Shown here: in pieces, positions 1 to 9,012 of the stretch | Position numbering within the stretch: the first letter of the stretch is position 1 | How the letters are laid out: each line of letters begins with the position of its first letter | NCBI GenBank assembly: GCA_002381185.1 | Contig: DFOA01000065.1 | Coordinates: 6,571-70,570 of the forward strand | From: Firmicutes bacterium UBA3553 | Lineage (GTDB): Bacteria > Bacillota > Clostridia > Tissierellales > Sedimentibacteraceae | Length of the DNA stretch: 64,000 nt | Direction of reading: 5' to 3' | Notes under the pieces: model-generated | The model's input: only the letters and a program-made list of their open reading frames with translations | Told to the model about the DNA's origin: nothing | Database searches by the model: none | Translations under genes and position numbers: made by a program

Positions 1-147
1 GGTATCGGAACTAATTTGATTTATGGAAAACTGGCAGAGTTAAACATAACATATGCCATGTTTGCCGGGGCATTCTTTTGCATTATTGGCTTGTGGCTTT
101 TTTATTTAAGTAAAGTTATAGGCAGACAGAGAGTTCAAAAGGAATAG
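1..147 (+). CDS. C-terminal end of a membrane transporter (partial)
   Basis: The first 48 codons of the window read through in frame 1 to a TAG stop. The peptide has one hydrophobic segment of about 20 residues (around AMFAGAFFCIIGLWLFYL) followed by a basic, polar tail ending RQRVQKE. That shape, a last transmembrane helix and a short cytoplasmic tail, is typical of the C-terminus of a major facilitator or similar permease. The start and most of the gene lie outside the window, so the family cannot be fixed. A hairpin terminator follows about 70 bases later. Confidence 0.55.
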   Translation, partial: GIGTNLIYGKLAELNITYAMFAGAFFCIIGLWLFYLSKVIGRQRVQKE

Positions 148-215
148 AAATAATGAGATAATTTGGGCGGTAAAATTATGAGGCTGAATTAATCAACAAA
201 TAGAAAGTTTTTTCA

Positions 216-251
216 AGAGAACTGAAGGGCAAGACCTTTCAGTTCTCTTTT
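216..251 (+). terminator. Rho-independent terminator
   Basis: The arm AGAGAACTGAA pairs with TTCAGTTCTCT across a short GGGCAAGACC loop and is followed by TTTT. It sits between the end of the partial transporter gene and the convergent end of the ECF operon. Confidence 0.8.
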
Positions 252-265
252 AAGTATCCCCGGCA

Positions 266-1765
266 TTAGGAAGTCTGTTTATAAGGTTCAAGAAAAAAGC
301 TTTTTAATTTTTCTGCAGATTCATTGTTTAGATTGTAAGAGTCTTTAATCTTTCCATTTTCAAGATGAATTACATACGTACAGCAATGAAGTATAAGCTC
401 CGGGTCATGGGTGATGACAAAGATTGTTTTTTCGCTTTTACTTAAATCTTTAATACAGTCGGCAACTTTTTTCATATGGTTATAGTCCAGGCCGCTGGTA
501 GGTTCATCAAACAGAATAATACTTTTTTCTGCTGCGACAGCACTTGCAATAGCTACACGTTGTTTTTGCCCGCCGGATAATGCCATAGGATGTTTTTCTT
601 TATATTCCAATAAACCAAGATTCTTTAATATTTCCTCAGATTGTTGTTCCTTTTCTTCATCTGTAATGCTGTTCTGATCACTCATGCTGAGCAAGACTTC
701 ATCTATGACACTTTCAGTAAAGAGCTGGTGATTTACATCCTGCATTACCATATAACAGTATTTCAGACCTTTATTATTAGAACATTTTTTCCCTTCCACC
801 TCAAGAAGGCCCTTGCACCTTTTTTCCAGGCCACATAAACATTTTGCAAATGTGGATTTTCCTGCGCCATTATGTCCGATAACGGCTGCAACAGATCCTT
901 TTTTTAACTGAATATCATTAATATCTATACCATGAATCTTGTCTTTATAAATGTAACTTAAACCAGATATTTTAATAAAGGAAGTGTTGTGGAGTACATA
1001 ATCATTGGAATAAGAAAGATCTCCAATATTTAACGGACGAATTCCGCGCTTTTGGGACTCTGCAATGCTCAAATTTCTGATTCTTTCTGCAGGAAGTTCT
1101 TCCGCAATTCTGCCGTTTTTCATGAGAATCAGGCGGTCAGCCAATTCACGCATAAAATAAAGTCTATGTTCTGCAATAATAATTGTACGGCCTTCTTTTT
1201 TCCAGAAGGCAATCATATTGCGAAGATCTTCAATTGCTGCAATATCCAGATTAGAAGAAGGCTCATCAAGGACTATAATTTCAGATTCGGCGACAGAAAC
1301 ACTTGCACATGCAATTTTTTGCTTTTCTCCTCCGCTCAGTTGAAAAATACTGCGATCCATTAAGGAATAAAGACTAAAATCAGACACGGCTTTTTCAATT
1401 CTTTTGGAAATATCAGTCATGGATATGCCCTGATTTTCAGGTGAAAAAGCAAGTTCACTGGTTGTGTCCACATTAAAAAACTGAGATCTGGGGTTTTGAA
1501 ATACACTGCCCACATATTTTGAAATCTGATATATGGGTTCCTTACTGATGTTTTTGCCGTTAATAAGGACTTCTCCCTCCAGCTTGCCTTCATAGAAATG
1601 AGGTATAAGACCGTTGATTAGCCTGGTTACTGTGGTTTTTCCGCACCCGGAATCGCCGGTGATGAGAATGGTTTCACCTTTATGAATCGTAAGATTTATG
1701 TTTTTAATTCCATCACCTTCTTCACCTCCGCTGTATACAAAACACACATTTTTAAATTCAATCAT
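266..1765 (-). CDS. ECF transporter energy-coupling ATPase, two fused ATPase domains
   Basis: This 499-residue protein holds two complete ABC ATPase domains in one chain and would power an energy-coupling factor (ECF) importer at the inner face of the membrane. The first domain has Walker A GDSGCGKT near residues 37-44, signature LSGGE near 143 and Walker B with DE near 167. The second has GHNGAGKS near 297-304, LSGGQ near 396 and DE near 420. The start chosen is ATG at 1765, because AAGGAGGTGATCC lies directly upstream; a longer frame to 1888 has 41 extra residues unlike this family. It is the last gene of an operon with EcfT and an S component. Fused EcfA proteins usually accompany dedicated ECF modules. 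The substrate is unknown. Confidence 0.9.
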   Translation of the reverse strand: MIEFKNVCFVYSGGEEGDGIKNINLTIHKGETILITGDSGCGKTTVTRLINGLIPHFYEGKLEGEVLINGKNISKEPIYQISKYVGSVFQNPRSQFFNVDTTSELAFSPENQGISMTDISKRIEKAVSDFSLYSLMDRSIFQLSGGEKQKIACASVSVAESEIIVLDEPSSNLDIAAIEDLRNMIAFWKKEGRTIIIAEHRLYFMRELADRLILMKNGRIAEELPAERIRNLSIAESQKRGIRPLNIGDLSYSNDYVLHNTSFIKISGLSYIYKDKIHGIDINDIQLKKGSVAAVIGHNGAGKSTFAKCLCGLEKRCKGLLEVEGKKCSNNKGLKYCYMVMQDVNHQLFTESVIDEVLLSMSDQNSITDEEKEQQSEEILKNLGLLEYKEKHPMALSGGQKQRVAIASAVAAEKSIILFDEPTSGLDYNHMKKVADCIKDLSKSEKTIFVITHDPELILHCCTYVIHLENGKIKDSYNLNNESAEKLKSFFLEPYKQTS

Positions 1766-1778
1766 CTGGATCACCTCC

Positions 1779-2504
1779 TTAATAGATGATGCATAATAAC
1801 AATCCGGCCAGGGATATGGAGCCGAATATAATGTCTGCAGTGTGAAAACCAATCTGACAAATGTTTGTACGTTCCGTTTCACTGCCAAGCCCCTTTGTTA
1901 AAGATGCAGCGGAAAGCTCCTCCCCGATTTTTACAACCGACATTAAAAGAGGGACAATTTTATATTCCAGATACAGAATAGGATTTTTGAATATCTTGCT
2001 TTTTTTAATTCCGCGCATCTTCATAGCTGTGTTAATTGACCTGGATTCTTCCATTATTGTGGGGATAAAACGGAACATGACAGAAAGGGGAATGGTAATC
2101 TTATCTGTCATATGAATACGTTTCATTGCGCAGTTAAATTCGCTGACGGTTGTGGTTGAAAGTAAATAATACCCGGAAATAATACCCGGTACAAATCTTG
2201 TTATGAGTCCCGAACAAATTAATATTACGAAGCTGATAATGCCCTTTGTATACATAAGTAGAACCGATTCCGAAAAAGAGGCTGCTGAAAATACGGCAGA
2301 ATACAAAAAGCCGCTTAACAGTTTTCTTTCACTTATGAGCAGTACAGCAGGAAGGATAGCAAGCATAATGCGTGCTATCTTTTCAACTCCAATCACTCCG
2401 CCGCTGATTAAAACAATGCTTACGGAGACAGTCATAAATATTTTGGTTCTGGGGTCGAGTTTTAAATTAGTTTTCGGAATCCCTAGCATAATGTTGCTTT
2501 GCAT
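1779..2504 (-). CDS. ECF transporter transmembrane component EcfT
   Basis: A 241-residue hydrophobic protein with about five membrane segments and the EcfT-type coupling region: the stretch ending MKMRGI near residue 165 resembles the Ala-Arg-Gly type motif through which EcfT touches the ATPases. It begins with MLGIPKTNLKLDPRTKI, the usual N-terminus in which the LDPRTK motif precedes the first helix. SD AAGGAGGT lies just before ATG 2504. It sits 13 bases upstream of the fused ATPase and 11 bases downstream of the S component, so the three form one transcript. Role: scaffold that passes ATPase movement to the substrate-binding subunit. Confidence 0.88.
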   Translation of the reverse strand: MQSNIMLGIPKTNLKLDPRTKIFMTVSVSIVLISGGVIGVEKIARIMLAILPAVLLISERKLLSGFLYSAVFSAASFSESVLLMYTKGIISFVILICSGLITRFVPGIISGYYLLSTTTVSEFNCAMKRIHMTDKITIPLSVMFRFIPTIMEESRSINTAMKMRGIKKSKIFKNPILYLEYKIVPLLMSVVKIGEELSAASLTKGLGSETERTNICQIGFHTADIIFGSISLAGLLLCIIY

Positions 2505-2515
2505 GTTACCTCCTT

Positions 2516-3097
2516 CTAAGCAATGCCGGCTTTTTTAAAATGTTTTTTAAGCACAGCTTTTCCCAGTAAAGCACCTAAAGCACCTCCGGCAACCGCAAGT
2601 AAAATCATAGCATAAAATACCCAAGGCGGTGTAAGTGACAACAGTGTATCTGCGTATGTATCACCGTATCCGGCACGTATGGATGAGAAATATGATTCTC
2701 TCATAAAGAATAACGGAACAAGTGCACCCATTATCCATTCGCTAAACACTATATATCCTAGGAGCAGGTTTTTCCAGGATTGATAGTGCCCTGCATTCAT
2801 AATTATATCGGCTAAAAAACCAAGTACAATTCCGCTGACTATAACAGGCCAGGGGTGACCTGTAACAAACATCAGTAAACCCAGTATTGTTCCGGTTATT
2901 GTAACCATACCAAATTTTTTCACTCTTGTTAAATAAAGGGCAAATGGTATGCCTGCAACAATAGGGCAGAAAAGAGGGAGTAAAATCATAAATATTGGAA
3001 TGTATCCTAACATACCGGTTGCAAAAAAGCATACATAATATAATGCCGTAAACATTCCAATGTTAATTAAATCTTTGACTTGTAATTTTTGATCCAT
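2516..3097 (-). CDS. ECF transporter S component, Trep_Strep (MptS-like) family
   Basis: A 193-residue membrane protein with five to six hydrophobic segments. The N-terminal LKVKDLINIGMFTALY-like start (here QVKDLINIGMFTALYYV) and the internal TGHPWPV segment match the Trep_Strep family of putative substrate-binding ECF subunits as I remember it. As the first gene of the operon it would define the substrate, which is not known for most of this family. The SD GAGGAGG is 5 bases before ATG 3097. Expression is probably controlled by the palindrome that covers the promoter just upstream. Confidence 0.8.
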   Translation of the reverse strand: MDQKLQVKDLINIGMFTALYYVCFFATGMLGYIPIFMILLPLFCPIVAGIPFALYLTRVKKFGMVTITGTILGLLMFVTGHPWPVIVSGIVLGFLADIIMNAGHYQSWKNLLLGYIVFSEWIMGALVPLFFMRESYFSSIRAGYGDTYADTLLSLTPPWVFYAMILLAVAGGALGALLGKAVLKKHFKKAGIA

Positions 3098-3114
3098 ATA
3101 TCCTCCTCTTAGTA

Positions 3115-3146
3115 TAATATGAGTTAGTTACAACTAACTCATATTA
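3115..3146. promoter_or_regulatory. Perfect 15-bp-arm palindrome, likely operator of the ECF operon
   Basis: The arm TAATATGAGTTAGTT is repeated as its exact reverse complement after only two bases. It covers the -10 box and start point of the promoter reading into the ECF operon, the classic position for a dimeric repressor of the TetR or MarR type. No matching regulator gene adjoins it, so the repressor is unknown. Confidence 0.75.
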
Positions 3147-3170
3147 CACTACATATTATGCCAATGTCAA
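3141..3170 (-). promoter_or_regulatory. SigA-type promoter of the ECF operon
   Basis: On the minus strand TTGACA (3165-3170) is followed after 18 bases by TAATAT (3141-3146). The start point would fall inside the palindrome, about 40 bases before the S-component start codon. Confidence 0.7.
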
Positions 3171-3332
3171 CGAAAAGATATATAAAAAATAATTGATAAT
3201 AGATAATCTAGGAAAGTTAAAGGACTCCGTAGCACATATGGTTCCGGAAGCTTATTCCCAGACGTAATGAAATAAATGTAGAAGATTATAAAAATATTCA
3301 ATAAAAATATATTATAATACAATAATAATTTA

Positions 3333-3361
3333 TTGACAAACGATAAATGAAGTGCTAAAAT
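3333..3361 (+). promoter_or_regulatory. SigA-type promoter for the flavoprotein gene at 3483
   Basis: TTGACA (3333-3338), a 17-base spacer and TAAAAT (3356-3361) give a good housekeeping promoter and a leader of about 115 bases. The rest of the 385-base gap 3098-3482 is AT-rich, and I see no gene in it. Confidence 0.65.
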
Positions 3362-3482
3362 CAATTTAACAAAATATATGAGCTGAATGAAAGAGATTGT
3401 AAGTGCAAAATAAATTTATTAGAATTAGTAATTTGGTAAAAAGGATTAAATATAAATATTTAAATGAGAGGATTAAACAGTA

Positions 3483-4565
3483 ATGTATGATATTGTGATT
3501 GTTGGCGGTGGACCGGCTGGATCGACTTTAGCCAGGTTGCTCGGTAAAAAATTCAAAATATTAGTTATTGATAAAAGACAGCTGATTTATATGACCTCCG
3601 AAGGCAATTTTGAAAAATGCTGCGGAGGATTAATAGCACCAGATGCGCAACTGATGTTGGCTAAGTTTGGCTTGGGCATTCCTCAAAATATATTAGTCGG
3701 ACCCCAGCTTTTTACTGTAAGAACTATAGATATTCAGAATAATATAGAGCAGTACTATCAGCGTCACTACATAAATGTGGATCGGGAAAAATTCGATAAA
3801 TGGCTGGTTTCACTTATTCCTCCTGAAGTTGACGTAGTTTGCGGTGCAATTTTTAAGGGGTTTGAAATAATTAATAATAATATAAATTTGAAATATATCC
3901 AACAAGGGAGGGAATACAATATCAATACTAAAGTACTGGTGGGTGCGGATGGAGCCATTTCAACTGTCAGAAAAAAGCTTTCAATTGATTCACCAAGACC
4001 GAAGACTTATATTTCAATTCAGGAATATTATAAAGTTGATAATAGTTTACCGTATTTTTCATCAATTTTTGATGATGATATTACTGATTTTTATTCATGG
4101 ACAATTCCAAAGGATGATCTGCTGGTTTTAGGTACTGCAGTTATTCCCAAAAATAAACCATATGAAAGATTCATTGTGTTAAAGGAAAAGCTGATTTCAA
4201 GAGGGTTTGAATTTGGCCCGTGTGTTAAGAGAAATGGGGCTTATTTATTAAGGCCTGAAAGACTAAATCAGATTTGTGTTGGTAAGGGAAATGTTGCATT
4301 GATTGGGGAAGCCGCCGGCTGGATCAGCCCCAGTTCGGCAGAAGGATTAAGTTATTCATTTCGAAGTGCATACGCTTTGGCAAATGCAATACTGCATCGT
4401 CCCGATAATATCATTGATGAATATTACCGAAATACAAATAAACTGCGGCTTAATATAAAATGGAAACATTTTAAATCACCATTTATGTATAACACCTTTT
4501 TAAGAAAGATTGCAATGAAATCCGGTTTTATGAAAATGGATATGATTAATCATGAGGTGGTATAA
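3483..4565 (+). CDS. FAD-dependent oxidoreductase, geranylgeranyl-reductase/CbrA-like
   Basis: A 360-residue soluble flavoprotein. The N-terminal VGGGPAGSTLARLL (residues 8-21) is the Rossmann dinucleotide-binding fingerprint, and GEAAGWISPSSAEGL near residue 277 is the second FAD-binding motif typical of the geranylgeranyl reductase group, which includes E. coli CbrA. Length agrees with CbrA (about 350). The N-terminal region has a CCGG motif near residue 46. Family members reduce isoprenoid double bonds or act on unknown substrates, and nothing nearby shows which applies. ATG 3483 is preceded by GAGAGGA. It stands alone on the plus strand between two minus-strand operons. Confidence 0.75.
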   Translation: MYDIVIVGGGPAGSTLARLLGKKFKILVIDKRQLIYMTSEGNFEKCCGGLIAPDAQLMLAKFGLGIPQNILVGPQLFTVRTIDIQNNIEQYYQRHYINVDREKFDKWLVSLIPPEVDVVCGAIFKGFEIINNNINLKYIQQGREYNINTKVLVGADGAISTVRKKLSIDSPRPKTYISIQEYYKVDNSLPYFSSIFDDDITDFYSWTIPKDDLLVLGTAVIPKNKPYERFIVLKEKLISRGFEFGPCVKRNGAYLLRPERLNQICVGKGNVALIGEAAGWISPSSAEGLSYSFRSAYALANAILHRPDNIIDEYYRNTNKLRLNIKWKHFKSPFMYNTFLRKIAMKSGFMKMDMINHEVV

Positions 4566-4588
4566 AAGGATTAGATATTTAAATTGCG

Positions 4589-4620
4589 CGCCTACGTTAA
4601 AAAAACGTAGGCGTCCTCTT
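4589..4620. terminator. Hairpin between convergent genes
   Basis: CGCCTACGTT pairs perfectly with AACGTAGGCG around a five-A loop. The plus-strand tail TCCTCTT is only weakly U-rich, so termination efficiency is uncertain. The position, between the flavoprotein stop and the convergent ABC gene stop, fits a shared terminator. Confidence 0.55.
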
Positions 4621-4663
4621 GTATACGCAAAAAGCTATGCTTTTGAATATCAGACGAGGTGTG

Positions 4664-6400
4664 TTATTGGAACTGTGCCTTGTACAGTTCTGAATACATG
4701 CCGTTTTTATTCAAGAGCTCTTCGTGAGTACCTTGTTCTGCTATTTTTCCGTCCCGCAGTACCAGAATAACATCTGCGTTCTGGATGGTGGATAGCCGGT
4801 GAGCAATGACAAAGCAGGTTTTTCCATGCATTAATTTGCGCATTGCCTGCTGAATCAGAAGCTCTGTCCTTGTATCTACGTTTGAGGTGGCTTCGTCCAG
4901 TATCAGTATTTTAGAATCTGAAAGCATAGCCCTTGCAATGGTTAAAAGCTGCCTCTGCCCCTGGGATATATTCATTCCGCCGCTAAGGACGGTATTGTAA
5001 CCGTCCGGAAGCTGCATGATAAAATTATGTATTCTTGCTGACTTTGCGGCAGATATTACTTCATCCATTGTAATATTATCTCTTCCGTAGGCTATATTCT
5101 CGAAGACTGTTCCGTGAAACAGCCATGTGTCCTGTAAAACCATGGTGCAGGAAAGGCGCAGGCTGCTCCGGGTTGCATTTTGAATATCAGTATCATCTAT
5201 TGAAATAGTTCCGCTGCTGGGATCATAGAAACGCATGAGCAGGTTGATTATGGTAGATTTACCTGCACCTGTGGGTCCTACGATTGCTACCAGGCTGGCT
5301 TTCTCAGCCTCCAGGTTCAGATCGTGAATAATATCATTACCGGGGGCATATCCAAAATCAACATGATCCATTTTTACATTTCCATTAATATTATTTAAAA
5401 CAACTGCATTTTCCGCATCATCGGGTTCGGGATTTTCATCCATCAGATTAAAGATTCGCTTTGCAGCGGCAAAGGTGGACTGAAGTTCACTGAATATATT
5501 TGCGGCTTCATTTATGGGACCTGAAAACTTGCGGGAATAGAGCACAAATGATGACAGATTTCCCAGAGTAATACTTCCGAATAAATAAAGCAAAGATCCG
5601 AATACACTGATTAACGCCAGGGAAATATTATTTATAAAGTTCACTCCGGGACCAGTCATGCTGCCGTAATAGTCTGCTTCGTAGTATGCGTTTACGGCTT
5701 CTTCATTTTTGATATCAAAGCGTTGGGTTATATATTCCTCCCTATTATATACTTTAATGGTTTTAAGGCCGGTTATGATTTCTTCCACGAATCCGTTAAG
5801 GCTTCCCAGCATTGCCGAACGCTTATTGAAGAAAGGGCGGACCCTTGATGCCATATACTTGGTCAGCAATATGGAAACAGGAACTGTGACCGCGAATACC
5901 AGCGTCAGGGAGGGTGAAAGAAAAATCATCATAGCCAGGGAGACCGATACGGTAATTATACTTGTGAATATTTGCAGAAGGTCCGTGGATAGAGAGGCGT
6001 TTACCGTGTCAATATCGTAAGATATGCGGCTTATAATCTCACCTGTCTGGTGAGTGTCAAAATAACTCACAGGCAAGTCCATCAGCTTATTGAACATATC
6101 ACTTCTCATCTGGGAAATGACTTTTTGGCTCAGATTTATCATAAGCACAGACAATATATATGAAAACAGGGATGAAACAATATAAAATATAATCATCAAT
6201 AGACAGTTTAAAAAAACTGCATCAAACTGTACGCGCCCTTTACCTGGAGCTATTGCATCAATAGCATAACCGCAGAGCATAGGACCAACAAGAGCAAGAA
6301 AATTGCCTGTCAGAGATAAAAGCAATGCTGCAAATGCGCTCCATTTGTACTTGTATATGTAATTCCACAGGCGGAACAGTGTTTTTTTTCTGTTAAGCAA
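4664..6400 (-). CDS. ABC multidrug-type exporter, half-transporter with canonical ATPase site
   Basis: A 578-residue half-transporter: six membrane helices over the first 310 residues, then a nucleotide-binding domain with Walker A VGPTGAGKST near 374-383, signature ISQGQ near 478, Walker B LILDEATS with catalytic Glu near 503, and switch His in FVIAH near 534. I place the start at TTG 6400: GGGAGGT lies 7 bases upstream, and the start overlaps the stop of the preceding gene by 8 bases. A longer frame from 6448 would overlap the upstream gene by 56 bases. It is translationally coupled to the 6393-8108 partner, with which it should form a heterodimeric exporter like BmrCD or LmrCD. Substrate probably a drug or lipid. 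Confidence 0.88.
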   Translation of the reverse strand: MLNRKKTLFRLWNYIYKYKWSAFAALLLSLTGNFLALVGPMLCGYAIDAIAPGKGRVQFDAVFLNCLLMIIFYIVSSLFSYILSVLMINLSQKVISQMRSDMFNKLMDLPVSYFDTHQTGEIISRISYDIDTVNASLSTDLLQIFTSIITVSVSLAMMIFLSPSLTLVFAVTVPVSILLTKYMASRVRPFFNKRSAMLGSLNGFVEEIITGLKTIKVYNREEYITQRFDIKNEEAVNAYYEADYYGSMTGPGVNFINNISLALISVFGSLLYLFGSITLGNLSSFVLYSRKFSGPINEAANIFSELQSTFAAAKRIFNLMDENPEPDDAENAVVLNNINGNVKMDHVDFGYAPGNDIIHDLNLEAEKASLVAIVGPTGAGKSTIINLLMRFYDPSSGTISIDDTDIQNATRSSLRLSCTMVLQDTWLFHGTVFENIAYGRDNITMDEVISAAKSARIHNFIMQLPDGYNTVLSGGMNISQGQRQLLTIARAMLSDSKILILDEATSNVDTRTELLIQQAMRKLMHGKTCFVIAHRLSTIQNADVILVLRDGKIAEQGTHEELLNKNGMYSELYKAQFQ

Positions 6401-8108
6401 TGATGTTACCTCCCATTTGAGATATGTATATTTCCTTGTAGGCTTCACAGCTTTGAAGCAGTTCCTTGTGCGTGCCGCAGCCTAAAATATTACCATCTTC
6501 CATAACGAGTATTCGGTCGGCATTAAGAATAGAGCTGATTCGCTGGGCAATAATTATTGATGTAGTATCTGCAAAATTTTGTGTCAATGCTTTTCGGAGC
6601 ATTGAATCAGTCCTATAATCCAGCGCACTGGAGCTGTCATCCAGGACAAGTATTTCCGGTTTTGAGACCAAGGCGCGTGCTATCATGATTCTCTGCTTTT
6701 GACCTCCGCTGAGATTAGAACTTTTTTGAGCCAGCATATGCAGGTATCCATCTGATAATGAATCGATAAATTCAGTTGCCTGCGCAAACTTTGCAGCAGC
6801 TTCAATCTGTTCCTGACTTAAGTTCCTGCCAAAATCTATATTTGATGCTATAGTGTCTGCAAAGAGGATGTCGTTTTGAAGCACTACCCCGAATTTAGAA
6901 TGAAGCTCGGAAAGGGGAATGCTCCTGATATCTTTACCGTTAATTCGTATTTCACCTTTGTCTACGTCGTACAGTCTCAGCAGCAGATTAATCAGTGTGC
7001 TTTTGCCGGAACCGGTTGGACCGATAATTCCTAACATTTCGCCTTTGTTGAGAGTAAAGCTTATATTTTCCAGATTGGTTTTGCCCTTATGATAAGAAAA
7101 ACATACATTATCAAAGGAAATGTGGCGTTGGCTGTTGTCTTGATCATCAGGCTTCAGTCTGAAATTATCCGGAGCGTCCAGCACCTGCCGTATTCTTTCT
7201 GCTGAAGCTATTCCCTTTGAGTAAATAACAAATAGGCGTGTAATCATCAGCATTGCATTTAGAATAATAGTAAAGTATGTAAGAAAAGCAATAATTTTTC
7301 CTGGTTGAGTAAGCCCTGCATCAACGCGGTAGGCGCCGACTAGTATTACAAAGGTGAGTCCTATATTCAAAAACAGGCTCATTGCTGGATTTGTGACCGA
7401 CATGATTATTCCTGCCCTTTTTTCCTTTTCTACAACATCAGAGTTAACCCCGGAAAACCGCTGCTTTTCATAGTCTGTTCTGGATAAAGCTTTTATTACC
7501 TTTATGCCTGCAATATTTTCACGCACCGTGCGAACCAGCGAATCTACGGACTGCTGCAAGTTGGTGTACAGCGAGATACCATTTTTGGAGATAATGTAAA
7601 CCAGTATAACAGTAAACGGCAATATACAAATCAGAACAAGGGATAAAGCATGATCCAGCATAAGCGTCACACTTATTCCTCCTATAAGCAGAATCGGTGA
7701 ACGGACTCCAAGGCGCTGCATCATGCCTATCATCTGATGGATATTGTAGGTGTCTGTTGTGAGTCTTGCTTCAAGTGAAGGAATTGTGAAATCATCAACC
7801 TGGCTGCAGGACAGACGGGAGATTTTAGAAAACAGGTCGTGGCGGATAACTTCGGTTGTGTCTCTTGCTACTTTAGAGGCCATACGATTTGCCATGACAT
7901 TTGTAACCAGAGCTGTAACAGCACAAACAACCATGACCGCGCCCCAGAACAAAATCAGCCGCACACTTCCTTGGGGGACAATTTCATCAATTGAATAAGC
8001 TAATATCCATGGCAAAAGCAAATCCATTATGGTTCCTGTAAATTTTATTGTCAGACCCAATGCCATTTTGGGATAATAAGGTTTTAAGTATGTCAATATT
8101 TTCCTCAT
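6393..8108 (-). CDS. ABC multidrug-type exporter, half-transporter with degenerate ATPase site
   Basis: A 571-residue half-transporter with six N-terminal membrane helices and a C-terminal nucleotide-binding domain: Walker A IIGPTGSGKST near 361-371 and signature LSGGQ at 466-470. The Walker B motif reads LVLDDSSSALD, so the catalytic glutamate is replaced by Asp near 491, and the switch histidine is replaced by Gln in IIIAQRIS near 521. These two changes mark the non-hydrolysing half of heterodimeric exporters. ATG 8108 overlaps the MarR stop codon (ATGA) and has AAGGAAG upstream. It would pair with the canonical half encoded immediately downstream. Controlled, I infer, by the MarR protein at the head of the operon. 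Confidence 0.9.
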   Translation of the reverse strand: MRKILTYLKPYYPKMALGLTIKFTGTIMDLLLPWILAYSIDEIVPQGSVRLILFWGAVMVVCAVTALVTNVMANRMASKVARDTTEVIRHDLFSKISRLSCSQVDDFTIPSLEARLTTDTYNIHQMIGMMQRLGVRSPILLIGGISVTLMLDHALSLVLICILPFTVILVYIISKNGISLYTNLQQSVDSLVRTVRENIAGIKVIKALSRTDYEKQRFSGVNSDVVEKEKRAGIIMSVTNPAMSLFLNIGLTFVILVGAYRVDAGLTQPGKIIAFLTYFTIILNAMLMITRLFVIYSKGIASAERIRQVLDAPDNFRLKPDDQDNSQRHISFDNVCFSYHKGKTNLENISFTLNKGEMLGIIGPTGSGKSTLINLLLRLYDVDKGEIRINGKDIRSIPLSELHSKFGVVLQNDILFADTIASNIDFGRNLSQEQIEAAAKFAQATEFIDSLSDGYLHMLAQKSSNLSGGQKQRIMIARALVSKPEILVLDDSSSALDYRTDSMLRKALTQNFADTTSIIIAQRISSILNADRILVMEDGNILGCGTHKELLQSCEAYKEIYISQMGGNIIA

Positions 8109-8554
8109 GAATTATCTTCCTTTGTCGAAAACTTTTTTATTTTAGACGTGGCCTTATCTGTTATATGTGTGAGCATGGAAAGAAGAAGGCTGCATTCCTC
8201 CTGGGTGAAATCCTCACAAAGGTAGGAGTTCCATTCGGATATGAAAGCTTTTACCCTGGGATAAATATCAAAGGCCTTCTGAGTGGGGAAGACCAGCATG
8301 ACACGCTTATCCTTTTCACAGGGCTGTCTGGTTACAAATCCGTTCTGTTCCAGCAGTGCTAGCTGCCGTGCAACATTGCTTTTATTCACATAAATCCTTT
8401 TTGTAAGGTTCTCCTGAGAAATTCCGGGATTGTTGCAGATTATTAATAGATATGTATGCTGATATCCGTTAAGGCCCTCACTTTCAAGTTTTTCATTCCG
8501 ATACAAAATAGCACAGCGTGAGATAGTGTTAATGTACTTCATTAATGCATCCAT
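8105..8554 (-). CDS. MarR-family transcriptional regulator
   Basis: A 149-residue winged-helix regulator. The central helix-turn-helix with NPGISQENLTKRIYVNKSNV and the wing RQPCEKDKRVMLV, including the conserved D-x-R, are typical of MarR repressors that sense toxic or phenolic ligands. The start is taken at ATG 8554 because GGAGGT stands 5 bases before it; a frame reaching 8587 would run into the operator. It heads a three-gene operon with overlapping stop/start codons into the ABC exporter, so it most likely represses its own operon and is relieved by exporter substrates. Confidence 0.88.
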   Translation of the reverse strand: MDALMKYINTISRCAILYRNEKLESEGLNGYQHTYLLIICNNPGISQENLTKRIYVNKSNVARQLALLEQNGFVTRQPCEKDKRVMLVFPTQKAFDIYPRVKAFISEWNSYLCEDFTQEECSLLLSMLTHITDKATSKIKKFSTKEDNS

Positions 8555-8574
8555 AATTACCTCCGAACATAATG

Positions 8575-8627
8575 GTTGCGCGCGCAACTAATAAAAAAAG
8601 CATAGCACTATCTTATTGTAATGTCAA
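8575..8627 (-). promoter_or_regulatory. Promoter and palindromic operator of the marR-ABC operon
   Basis: On the minus strand TTGACA (8622-8627), 17 bases and TATGCT (8599-8604) form a promoter. Just downstream of the expected start lies the 14-base palindrome GTTGCGCGCGCAAC (8575-8588), which is strikingly GC-rich for this DNA and within 21 bases of the marR start codon. This is a likely MarR autoregulatory site. Confidence 0.7.
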
Positions 8628-9012
8628 TAACATTATCCTCTGAGGCAGCATTGGATTATTTCGGAATATGGAGCAATATGGAATCAGGTTGGAATGGAAA
8701 TGAGTAGTAAAGCTTATTATATTGAATTCATCTATAATACTGGGAAAGGATAGAAAGTATGAAGGTCTGGAAACAGGAAAGTATGCAAATCTTATGGCAT
8801 TCAAGGGTATAACGGAATGAAATAACTAATCATAATGATATAGTGAAGGGTTTCTATAAAAAAATAAAATATATATTCTCTACTTATATTATAACATATA
8901 AAAATTTTTATTAACAGTCTTTTAATAAATATCGTATGTGTATATTATATAACTATTAATAACTAAGGTACTGTTAATGTGAGCGAGTGCTTTATGTTAA
9001 TACAGAATTGAT
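8628..9012. other. Intergenic region before the HelD gene
   Basis: No gene is evident; an apparent 63-codon frame on the minus strand lacks a ribosome site and family features. A 9-base inverted repeat, ATTAACAGT (8910-8918) and ACTGTTAAT (8970-8978), lies upstream of the helicase gene and could be regulatory or chance in such AT-rich DNA. Confidence 0.4.

Noticed and set aside
3167..3364. 65-codon minus-strand frame upstream of the ECF operon
   Set aside because: Low-complexity hydrophobic translation, no ribosome site, and it overlaps the promoters in both directions.
8613..8804. 63-codon minus-strand frame before helD
   Set aside because: No ribosome site or family motif; overlaps the marR -35 box.
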